DNA of 5,384 nucleotides from NCBI GenBank assembly GCA_025353985.1, contig JANXNT010000993.1, positions 1 to 5,384 on the forward strand, given 5' to 3'. Shown here in pieces: positions 1 through 5,384 of the stretch. Position numbers and translations under genes: made by a program. Source of the stretch: Limnoglobus sp. (GTDB lineage Bacteria; Planctomycetota; Planctomycetia; Gemmatales; Gemmataceae). Positions within the stretch are counted from its first letter, which is position 1. Every line of letters starts with the position of its first letter. The notes beneath the pieces were generated by a model that saw only the letters and a program-made list of their open reading frames with translations, did no database searches and was not told the DNA's origin.

Positions 1-539
1 CTGGGGCGAGCATGGCGGCGGTGCGTGGCGGAAAGTGCATCGACACGACGATGGGCTTCACCCCGGCCGGCGGGCTGATGATGGGCACGCGGACCGGCGA
101 CATCGACCCCGGCGTGCTCGTCTACCTCACTCGCACGGAAGGGCTAACTGCGGATCAAATCGATGACTTGGTCAATCGCAAATCGGGTTTACTCGGCGTC
201 TCGGGAACGAGTGCGGACATGCGCGATCTGCTTGCGAAGCAGGCGACCGACCCACCTGCCGCAGAAGCGGTTGAGCTGTTTTGCTACCAGGCCTGCAAGT
301 CTATCGGTGCGTATGCGGCCGCGCTCGGTGGGCTGGATGCAATCGTGTTTTCCGGTGGCGTCGGCGAACATTCGCCGGAAGTGCGCGAGCGAATTTGCGA
401 TGGTCTCGCATTTCTCGGCGTGAAACTCGACATGCTCGCCAACGCAGCCAACGCGCCGGTGATTTCCAACTCCCGCGTGACCGTGCGCGTGATCCCGACC
501 GACGAAGAAATCATCATCGCGCGTGCTGTGCGCGATCTT
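1..539 (+). other. ackA: Acetate kinase domain (C-terminal half)
   Basis: This is the C-terminal part of an acetate kinase, a member of the ASKHA (acetate and sugar kinase/Hsp70/actin) fold. The sequence shows GAS-MAAVRGGK at the edge, then DTTMGFTP, GLMMGTRTGDIDPG with Arg27, FSGGVGEHSPEVR at 113-125 and IPTDEE at 161-166. Placing this on Methanosarcina thermophila AckA as I recall it, Arg27 falls on catalytic Arg241, and Glu165 or Glu166 on the Mg-binding Glu384. GGVGEH is the adenosine-binding loop. Residues equivalent to Asn7, Arg91, Asp148 and His180 lie upstream of the window, so full catalytic competence cannot be judged. The partial codon at bases 1-2 (xCT) cannot encode Asn, so the motif is HLGxG with Ser, Thr, Ala or Pro rather than the common HLGNG. 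The domain ends at Arg-Asp-Leu (174-176), about where stand-alone AckA proteins end. A propionate or butyrate kinase is less likely given the fused partner. Confidence 0.95.
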
Positions 540-2945
540 ATAACCCTACAACCGACGAACGCGAAAGCACATACCATGACTGCCGTCAGCGATGATCTTT
601 TGCACAAGATGGACGCCTACTGGCGTGCGGCCAATTACCTGTCCGTCGGGCAAATCTATTTGCTCGATAATCCGCTGCTGAAGGTGCCGCTGACTCGCGC
701 GCACATCAAGCCGCGACTGCTCGGCCACTGGGGCACAACGCCGGGGCTGAACCTGTTGTACGTTCATCTGAATCGTGTGATTCGCGAACAAAACCTCGAG
801 ATGCTTTACATCGCGGGCCCGGGGCACGGCGGGCCGGGGATCGTTGCGAACGTTTATCTCGAAGGCACTTACAGTGAGGTGTACCCGAACATCACCTGCG
901 ATGAAACGGGCATTCGAAAGCTGTTCAAACAGTTCAGCTTCCCCGGCGGGATCGGTAGCCATTGCACCCCGGAAACGCCTGGCTCGATCCACGAAGGCGG
1001 CGAACTCGGCTACTCACTATCGCACGCCTTCGGTGCCGCTTTCGACAACCCGAAACTCATCGTCGCCTGCGTCGTCGGTGACGGCGAAGCCGAGACCGGC
1101 CCACTGGCGACAGCTTGGCATTCGAACAAATTCCTCGACCCCGCCCGCGATGGGGCCGTGCTGCCGATCTTGCACCTCAACGGTTTCAAGATCGCCAACC
1201 CAACGCTACTTTCGCGCATCCCGCACGACGAAATCCGCAAGTTATTCGAAGGCTACGGCTACACGCCGCACTTCGTCGAAGGCGACGATCCCGCAACCGT
1301 ACACAAGTTGCTCGCCGCCACGCTCGATACGGTGATCGCGCAAATTCGAGACATCCAACTCGATGCCCGTACACACAACGGCAGCGAGCGAGCGATCTGG
1401 CCGATGATTATTTTGCGAACGCCCAAGGGTTGGACGTGTCCCCATGATATTGACGGCAAGACCGTAGTCGGTTCGTGGCGGAGCCATCAGGTGCCGATGT
1501 CGGACATGACTTCCGAGGAACATATCCGCGTTCTCGAAACGTGGATGAAAAGCTATCGCCCCGAGGAATTGTTCGATGCACATGGCGAATTGCTACCCGA
1601 GTTGGCAGCAATCGCGCCAACGGGCACGCTGCGAATGGGGGCAAGCCCGCACGCGAACGGCGGGCAGTTGTTACGCGATTTAATCTTGCCGAACTATCGC
1701 GATTACGCGGTGGCGGTAGCGTTGCCAGGCGCGATCGATGCAGAGTCGACCCGCGTTCAAGGGAAGTTTTTACGCGATGTGATGAAGCTCAATGCCGAAG
1801 CGAAAAACTTCCGAGTGTTCAGCCCGGACGAGTTAGCGTCGAACCGCTGGCAGGATGTACTCGACGCAACGGGGCGATGCTTTGTCGGCAAGATCGATGC
1901 GAATGACGACACCCGCGAATCACACGATGGCCGCGCGATGGAAGTACTCTCCGAGCATCAGTGCCAAGGCTGGCTCGAAGGCTATCTACTGACGGGCCGG
2001 CACGGCTTCTTCTCTTGTTACGAAGCGTTTATCCACATCGTCGGTTCGATGTTCAACCAACATGCGAAGTGGCTAAAAATTAGTCGCGAAGTGCCGTGGC
2101 GTAAGCCGATCGCGAGCTTGAACTACCTACTGAGTTCGCACGTGTGGCGGCAAGATCACAACGGTTTCAGCCACCAAGATCCCGGCTTCCTCGACCTCGT
2201 GCTGAACAAGAAAGCTGAGATCGTGCGGGTGTATTTGCCACCCGATGCGAACACGCTACTGAGCGTCACCGACCATTGCTTGCGTAGCCGCGGATACGTC
2301 AATGTGGTTGTGGCCGGGAAACAATTCGCGCCGCAGTGGCTGGACATGCCCGCTGCGATTGCGCACTGCGACGCGGGCATCGGCATCTGGCACTGGGCTT
2401 CGAACGATGGCGGAGCCGAACCCGATGTCGTGATCGCGTGCAGTGGCGACGTGCCGACACTCGAAGCGCTGGCGGGTGTGGCGATTCTACGCGAGCATTT
2501 ACCCGACCTGAAAGTGCGTTTCGTGAACGTCGTCGACCTCATGAAACTGCAACCCGAAAGCGAACATCCTCACGGCCTGAGCGAAATCGCATTCGATGCG
2601 TTGTTCACGACTAACAAGCCAATTATTTTCGCGTTCCACGGCTACCCGTGGCTCATCCACCGCTTGACGTACCGACGCACGAATCACAAAAACTTGCACG
2701 TTCGCGGCTACAAGGAAGAAGGCACGACAACGACGCCCTTCGATATGTGCGTGCTGAATCAGATCGATCGTTTTAATATCGTCCGCGACGTGATGAAGCG
2801 AGTCCCCGGCCTGGCGGCTACTTCGGCCGACACCGCACAATTCATCGAAGCGAAGTTAGCCGAACACCACAGTTACATTGTCGAGAACGGTATCGACATG
2901 CCCGAAATCCTCAACTGGAAATGGCCGGATTCGCCCACAATCTGA
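1..2945 (+). CDS. ackA-xfp: Acetate kinase-phosphoketolase fusion protein, 5' end outside the window
   Basis: One continuous frame runs from the left edge (first full codon at base 3) to TGA at 2943-2945. Residue numbers count the in-frame Met at base 12 as 1; this Met is internal, not the start, because the codons before it read Gly-Ala-Ser and complete the acetate kinase HLGxGAS motif. Residues 1-176 are the C-terminal half of acetate kinase, 177-188 a linker, and 189-977 a full-length phosphoketolase. Phosphoketolase makes acetyl-phosphate from xylulose-5-P or fructose-6-P, and acetate kinase converts acetyl-phosphate plus ADP to acetate plus ATP, so the fusion joins consecutive steps, presumably in the cytoplasm. 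About 210 residues of AckA are missing upstream, implying about 1190 residues in total. Separate ackA and xfp genes are the usual arrangement. The domain calls are very secure. Whether the fusion exists in the cell depends on there being no base error near 531-545. Confidence 0.9.
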   Translation, partial: GASMAAVRGGKCIDTTMGFTPAGGLMMGTRTGDIDPGVLVYLTRTEGLTADQIDDLVNRKSGLLGVSGTSADMRDLLAKQATDPPAAEAVELFCYQACKSIGAYAAALGGLDAIVFSGGVGEHSPEVRERICDGLAFLGVKLDMLANAANAPVISNSRVTVRVIPTDEEIIIARAVRDLITLQPTNAKAHTMTAVSDDLLHKMDAYWRAANYLSVGQIYLLDNPLLKVPLTRAHIKPRLLGHWGTTPGLNLLYVHLNRVIREQNLEMLYIAGPGHGGPGIVANVYLEGTYSEVYPNITCDETGIRKLFKQFSFPGGIGSHCTPETPGSIHEGGELGYSLSHAFGAAFDNPKLIVACVVGDGEAETGPLATAWHSNKFLDPARDGAVLPILHLNGFKIANPTLLSRIPHDEIRKLFEGYGYTPHFVEGDDPATVHKLLAATLDTVIAQIRDIQLDARTHNGSERAIWPMIILRTPKGWTCPHDIDGKTVVGSWRSHQVPMSDMTSEEHIRVLETWMKSYRPEELFDAHGELLPELAAIAPTGTLRMGASPHANGGQLLRDLILPNYRDYAVAVALPGAIDAESTRVQGKFLRDVMKLNAEAKNFRVFSPDELASNRWQDVLDATGRCFVGKIDANDDTRESHDGRAMEVLSEHQCQGWLEGYLLTGRHGFFSCYEAFIHIVGSMFNQHAKWLKISREVPWRKPIASLNYLLSSHVWRQDHNGFSHQDPGFLDLVLNKKAEIVRVYLPPDANTLLSVTDHCLRSRGYVNVVVAGKQFAPQWLDMPAAIAHCDAGIGIWHWASNDGGAEPDVVIACSGDVPTLEALAGVAILREHLPDLKVRFVNVVDLMKLQPESEHPHGLSEIAFDALFTTNKPIIFAFHGYPWLIHRLTYRRTNHKNLHVRGYKEEGTTTTPFDMCVLNQIDRFNIVRDVMKRVPGLAATSADTAQFIEAKLAEHHSYIVENGIDMPEILNWKWPDSPTI
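539..578 (+). promoter_or_regulatory. Fusion junction: linker, out-of-frame relic stop, possible internal start for xfp
   Basis: Between AckA Leu176 and Met189 the frame reads through 12 residues (ITLQPTNAKAHT) without a stop. A TAA at 541-543 lies one base out of frame; removing one base just before it would end AckA after Arg-Asp-Leu, the natural position. ATG 576-578 is in frame and begins the residues where a stand-alone phosphoketolase would start. Upstream of it there is only a weak purine run, GAAAG at 562-566, with no clear Shine-Dalgarno. A TATAAC hexamer at 539-544 resembles a -10 box but has no -35 match at normal spacing. Internal initiation giving free phosphoketolase alongside the fusion is possible but weakly supported. 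Confidence 0.4.
576..2942 (+). other. xfp: Phosphoketolase domain (xylulose-5-P/fructose-6-P phosphoketolase), complete
   Basis: Residues 189-977 (789 aa) match the usual length of a thiamine-diphosphate phosphoketolase. The order is N-terminal domain (about 191-550), central pyrimidine-binding domain (about 565-755) and C-terminal domain (about 770-970). Visible signatures are LLGHWGTTPG (His239), GPGHGGP (His272), SHCTPETPGSIHEGGELGY (His317), the Mg/ThDP motif GDGEAETGP (Asp357) with LHLNG (Asn390), SHQVP (His492-Gln493), SPDELASNR (Glu607, Ser610), the LSEHQ glutamate Glu648 expected to activate ThDP, and SSHVWRQDHNGFSHQDPG (His716, Asn717, His721). By spacing these correspond to bifidobacterial His64, His97, His142, His320, Glu437, Ser440, Glu479, His548, Asn549 and His553 (numbering from memory). 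All recognised active-site positions are present, so the domain should be active. Substrate preference (X5P alone or also F6P) cannot be told from sequence. Confidence 0.97.
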
Positions 2946-2964
2946 ACCTTCCTTCCCGTTCGCC

Positions 2965-2993
2965 TTGACCACTCGCACAAGTACGTTTATTAT
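2965..2993 (+). promoter_or_regulatory. Sigma70-type promoter for the AsmA-like gene
   Basis: TTGACC at 2965-2970 matches the -35 consensus at five of six bases. TATTAT at 2988-2993 matches the -10 consensus at five of six bases. The spacer is exactly 17 bases. The predicted transcript start is near base 3000, leaving a leader of about 50 bases before the ATG at 3050. The placement in the only intergenic gap and on the right strand supports independent transcription of the downstream gene. No extended -10 TG is present. Experimental start mapping is absent, so this is a pattern-based call. Confidence 0.65.
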
Positions 2994-2999
2994 CCCGAA

Positions 3000-3031
3000 C
3001 CGCACATGGATAGTGCGGAACCGAATGTGCG
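3000..3031 (+). repeat. Two mutually exclusive hairpins sharing a left arm in the 5' leader
   Basis: CCGCAC (3000-3005) is complementary to GTGCGG (3013-3018), giving a 6-bp stem with a 7-base loop. The overlapping left arm CGCACAT (3001-3007) is also complementary to ATGTGCG (3025-3031), giving a 7-bp stem with a 17-base loop. Both cannot form at once. They lie at the predicted transcript start. There is no following T-run, so neither is an intrinsic terminator. They could be an operator-like inverted repeat, a 5' stabilising stem, or chance. Confidence 0.35.
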
Positions 3032-3036
3032 TGCCC

Positions 3037-3049
3037 AGGATGGGAAGCG
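3037..3049 (+). promoter_or_regulatory. Shine-Dalgarno region deciding the start at 3050
   Basis: AGGA at 3037-3040 sits nine bases before the ATG at 3050, with a further purine run GGGAAG at 3042-3047. An in-frame TAG at 3011-3013 and the absence of any ATG, GTG or TTG codon between it and 3050 make 3050 the only ordinary start. Most of the AGGA lies in the loop of a tiny CCCA/TGGG stem (3034-3037 with 3041-3044), which is probably too short to block ribosome binding. Confidence 0.55.
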
Positions 3050-5384
3050 ATGGCGGCCTTCCGCACGTGGTCGATACGATTGCTTATTCTCACGGTGCTC
3101 GCCGGTATCGGCTACGGCATCTGGTGGATGCAGTCGTACGTCAGTCCTGATGCGGTGCGTACGGCGTTACTCAGCACGTTCTCCGAGCAGTTTCCCGATG
3201 CCGAAGTCCACGTCTCCTCGGCACATATTCGCGTGTTCGGCGGCATCTCGATTCGCGATCTCACACTCACGAAGCGCGGCGAAACGGAGCCATTCTTCGT
3301 CGCACCGACGAGTATCATTTATCACGATAAAGAGCAGATCAATCGCGGGCGGTTGGTCATTCGCAAGATCGACCTTGACGCACCGACGTTCCGCATCGAG
3401 CGCGGTGCGGACGGCAAATGGGCGTTTGATGGGTTGCTGAAACCCAGTAGCGCATTGTCGCCATTACCGACGTTCGTCGTCACGAAGGCGACGATTGTCA
3501 TCGTGGATCGTTCGCCCAACGCCCTGCCCCGCATAACACTCAGCGATGCCAATTTCACGATCGTCAACGATCCGGCCCCAGTGTTCCTGAACATCAAGGC
3601 GAACGGCTTTGCGACGGCGGGGGACAACCCGCTGGGCAAGTGTACACTGATGGCGCGAATCAACCGCAGCACGGGGCAGAGTTCGCTCCGCACGGAAGTA
3701 CCCGAGCTTTCGATCGGCCCATCGCTAATCTCGCTGATCGCACGGTGGGTGCCCGAAGCCGCCACTTACGAACAAGCCATTACGGGGAAAGCCGCGATCA
3801 AGGCGGAACTCAGTGCCGAGCCGAACGGCCCGCTGGTGTACGATGTACGCTTGCAACTGAAGGACGGGCGCTTTCAAGATGCACTGTTGCCGATCGCGAT
3901 CGAGAAAATTGAGACGACGATTCACGCCAAAGATGGCGTCGTGATAGTCGAAAAAGCGACGGGGCAACTCGGCAATGCCACTCTCGAACTGAGTTTGGAA
4001 ACCAAGCCGCTTTCGAGCACGCCGATGTCTCCCATCCCGCCATCGACACCCGGTGTGGTGCCCGCACAACTCGCATCGAGTATTCGCCGTGGGGCGGGAA
4101 CGCCGGTCGCGATGTGGGATCGCATCGAAGACAAACTCGTGCGAATCGAGGTCGCGCTCCGCGACCTCGTCGTCGACGATGCGCTTTTCGAGCGACTGCC
4201 TGCCGAGGCAGCGACTTTGCGATCGAAATTTCAGCCATCCGGCATCGTTTCACTCGGCTACAAATTCCAACGGCTCAAGCTAAACGCATGGCAACGAGAC
4301 TTCGAAGTTCGCCCGGTGAAGATGGGACTCGCCTACGAGAAGTTTCGTTACCCGCTGACCGAAGTCGCGGGGTTAATCAAAAAAACAACGACGAACACCG
4401 GCACCGACGAGACGAAGATCGACCTCGCAGGCACCGGCAGCGGGCAGCGAATCGAAGTGAAAGGGACGGTGTTGGGCGATGGGCCAGACCCGTTCATATC
4501 GCTGAAGATTAGCGGGAACAATATCCCCGTCAACGAGCAACTATTTGCCGCACTGCCGGGCGAGAAGTACGCGAAAGCGTTGAGGAAACTGCATGCATCG
4601 GGTCGCGGCGATTTCGTTGCGGAGGTTCGCCAACTCGCGAACGTGAATAAGATCGAAAACGTCATTCGCATTCAAGTCTACGATGGCGCACTCGATTACA
4701 CGCTGTTCCCGTACCCGATCGAAAAAGCGAGCGGCAAGATCGCGGTGTACGTAACCTCGACCGACCCCGAACGCCCGATTCAACCGGGCGGTACACGCAC
4801 TGAGTTGCCCGATACGGATCACATTGAACTGCGCGAATTCACCGGTCGCCACGCGGGGGGGAACATCTGGCTAAAGGGCGATATCGACCCAATTCCGGGT
4901 AGCCCGGACCGCAAACTCGCGTTCTCCATCTGGGGTCGAAATTGCCCGATCGACGATCACCTGCGTGCAGCGCTGACGGCGATTAAACTCGATAACATCT
5001 GGCGGACCTTTTCGCCGCGTGGCCAACTGACGTTTGCGGTCGATGTCGATATCATCGACCGCGTTGCAATCACGGGAAACCCGACGCGGCCGCCATTCGG
5101 CCCCGTGTTACCGCCGAGCGTGCCACAATCATACGGGCGGTTAATGGGGCGAGATCGGCCCGCAACCGAGACGCCGACTGTGCCGTTCAATCCGGCAACC
5201 GACCTGAAACTTGCGTTCCATTTTGAGGGGCCAAGCGTCACGCCGGACTTCTTCCCCATCGCGATCGATCGGCTGGCTGGGCGGTTAAAGTACGATGGCA
5301 CGCAAGTGAAACTCGAGCATTTCAGCGGGATGCACGGCGACGCGAAACTGAAACTGAATGCCGCCGACGTGCGGTTCTACGATG
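3050..5384 (+). CDS. AsmA-like membrane-anchored protein, candidate bridge-like lipid-transfer protein, 3' end outside the window
   Basis: The frame stays open for 778 codons from ATG 3050 to the right edge with no stop. Residues 1-10 are short and basic (Arg5, Arg10), and 9-27 form one hydrophobic segment (RLLILTVLAGIGYGIWWM), so the N-terminus should be a cytoplasm-in anchor with the rest in the periplasm. Residues 31-130 resemble the AsmA-type N-terminal region: an amphipathic VSPDAVRTALLSTF helix, beta strands HIRVFGGISIRDLTL, and the hallmark pattern IRKIDLDAPTFRIER-ADGKWAFDGLL (104-130). The remainder is beta-rich with recurring modules near 218-317, 486-611 and 626-771, plus proline-rich stretches at 320-340 and 678-715. 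Proteins of this superfamily (AsmA, TamB, YhdP, YdbH) are implicated in phospholipid transport to the outer membrane or outer-membrane assembly. That role is inferred here, and no catalytic motif is visible. A lipid-transfer or assembly function fits better than an enzyme. I do not recognise a specific ortholog. Confidence 0.75.
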   Translation, partial: MAAFRTWSIRLLILTVLAGIGYGIWWMQSYVSPDAVRTALLSTFSEQFPDAEVHVSSAHIRVFGGISIRDLTLTKRGETEPFFVAPTSIIYHDKEQINRGRLVIRKIDLDAPTFRIERGADGKWAFDGLLKPSSALSPLPTFVVTKATIVIVDRSPNALPRITLSDANFTIVNDPAPVFLNIKANGFATAGDNPLGKCTLMARINRSTGQSSLRTEVPELSIGPSLISLIARWVPEAATYEQAITGKAAIKAELSAEPNGPLVYDVRLQLKDGRFQDALLPIAIEKIETTIHAKDGVVIVEKATGQLGNATLELSLETKPLSSTPMSPIPPSTPGVVPAQLASSIRRGAGTPVAMWDRIEDKLVRIEVALRDLVVDDALFERLPAEAATLRSKFQPSGIVSLGYKFQRLKLNAWQRDFEVRPVKMGLAYEKFRYPLTEVAGLIKKTTTNTGTDETKIDLAGTGSGQRIEVKGTVLGDGPDPFISLKISGNNIPVNEQLFAALPGEKYAKALRKLHASGRGDFVAEVRQLANVNKIENVIRIQVYDGALDYTLFPYPIEKASGKIAVYVTSTDPERPIQPGGTRTELPDTDHIELREFTGRHAGGNIWLKGDIDPIPGSPDRKLAFSIWGRNCPIDDHLRAALTAIKLDNIWRTFSPRGQLTFAVDVDIIDRVAITGNPTRPPFGPVLPPSVPQSYGRLMGRDRPATETPTVPFNPATDLKLAFHFEGPSVTPDFFPIAIDRLAGRLKYDGTQVKLEHFSGMHGDAKLKLNAADVRFYD
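3701..5047 (+). repeat. Recurring helix-containing module (U) preceding each R module
   Basis: Residues 486-526 (4505-4627; KISGNNIPVNEQLFAALP, then ASGRGDFVAEV) align with 626-666 (4925-5047; SIWGRNCPIDDHLRAAL, then SPRGQLTFAVDV). The shared pattern is I-x-G-x-N-x-P-I/V-D/N-E/D-x-L-x-A-A-L, about 15 residues, then G-x-x-x-F-x-x-x-V. The two copies are 140 residues apart. A weaker third candidate is 218-254 (3701-3811; PELSIGPSLISLIARW, then TGKAAIKAEL). Each U module sits upstream of an R module, giving a U-R, U-R, U-R order. Confidence 0.6.
3863..5362 (+). repeat. Three-copy protein module (R) within the AsmA-like gene
   Basis: Three stretches share a pattern of DG/EG, a few residues, then L/F-P-x-x-I-E/D-K/R, then a strand, and finally E-x-x-x-G-x-x-G/A-x-A/N-x-L/I. 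Copy 1 is residues 272-317 (3863-4000; LLPIAIEKIE, then VEKATGQLGNATLEL). Copy 2 is 545-611 (4682-4882; LFPYPIEKASGKI, then LREFTGRHAGGNIWL, with an insertion of about 20 residues between). Copy 3 is 726-771 (5225-5362; FFPIAIDRLAGRL, then LEHFSGMHGDAKLKL). The similarity is at protein level, not DNA, which points to old duplication or structural recurrence. Confidence 0.7.

Noticed and set aside
12..14. ATG at 12 as the start of the first gene
   Set aside because: It lies inside the conserved acetate kinase motif, and the frame is open to the left edge with Gly-Ala-Ser codons before it. It is an internal methionine.
546..992. Minus-strand open frame of 148 codons
   Set aside because: It lies opposite the highly conserved phosphoketolase N-terminal domain, has no recognisable domain, and is the kind of shadow expected in GC-rich coding DNA.
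1475..1906. Plus-strand open frame of 143 codons in another frame
   Set aside because: It is fully inside the phosphoketolase, has an arginine-rich translation without a recognisable fold, and has no start signal. It is a shadow.
2156..2542. Minus-strand open frame of 128 codons
   Set aside because: It is antisense to phosphoketolase active-site sequence, with a Ser/Thr/Arg-rich low-information translation. It is a shadow.
3000..3018. CCGCAC/GTGCGG hairpin as a terminator for the phosphoketolase gene
   Set aside because: There is no T-run after the stem, and it lies downstream of a good promoter at the predicted start of the next transcript.
2878..3150. Plus-strand open frame crossing the end of phosphoketolase and the start of the next gene
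   Set aside because: It overlaps two genes with far stronger support and the promoter between them, and its translation shows no recognisable features.
3006..3440. Plus-strand open frame of 144 codons starting at 3006
   Set aside because: It overlaps the AsmA-like frame, which carries the membrane anchor and family patterns. This frame gives a Ser/Arg-rich product without a recognisable domain.
3725..4253. Overlapping minus-strand open frames of 114 and 147 codons
   Set aside because: They lie opposite the continuous AsmA-like frame, overlap each other in different frames, and show no recognisable motif. They are shadows.

Overview
The window holds two plus-strand genes, each cut by a window edge, separated by a 104-base gap with a recognisable promoter. 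I see no RNA gene, mobile element, CRISPR array or convincing minus-strand gene.

Region 1 (1-2945) is one uninterrupted reading frame. It encodes the C-terminal half of an acetate kinase (AckA), a linker of about 12 residues, and then a complete phosphoketolase (Xfp/Xpk). The frame is already open at the left edge, and the sequence there falls inside the conserved AckA motif HLGxGAS, so roughly the first 210 codons lie outside. Phosphoketolase splits xylulose-5-phosphate or fructose-6-phosphate with phosphate to give acetyl-phosphate. Acetate kinase then uses acetyl-phosphate and ADP to make acetate and ATP. The two genes are often neighbours. Here they read as a single polypeptide of about 1190 residues that would carry out both consecutive steps. 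A TAA at 541-543, one frame off at the point where a stand-alone AckA would end, suggests the fusion arose by loss of the ackA stop. It also means a single-base sequence error must be excluded.

Region 2 (2946-3049) is the intergenic gap. It carries a near-consensus sigma70-type promoter (TTGACC, 17 bases, TATTAT), two mutually exclusive small hairpins near the predicted transcript start, and a Shine-Dalgarno-like sequence. No terminator is visible after the phosphoketolase.

Region 3 (3050 to the window end) is a long open frame of 778 codons with no stop inside the window. It starts with an N-terminal membrane anchor and continues as an AsmA-like, beta-rich protein with recurring internal modules. 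The architecture resembles the bridge-like lipid-transfer proteins of the AsmA/TamB/YhdP superfamily, which act between inner and outer membranes. The assignment rests on sequence pattern only.

The organism is probably a diderm bacterium with moderately GC-rich DNA. The style of the AsmA-like protein (proline-rich loops, repeated LP-I-E/D-K/R modules) and of the AckA/Xfp pair makes a Gemmata-like planctomycete my best guess, held with low confidence. The two genes have no obvious functional link and are probably transcribed separately. The most notable item is the AckA-Xfp fusion.
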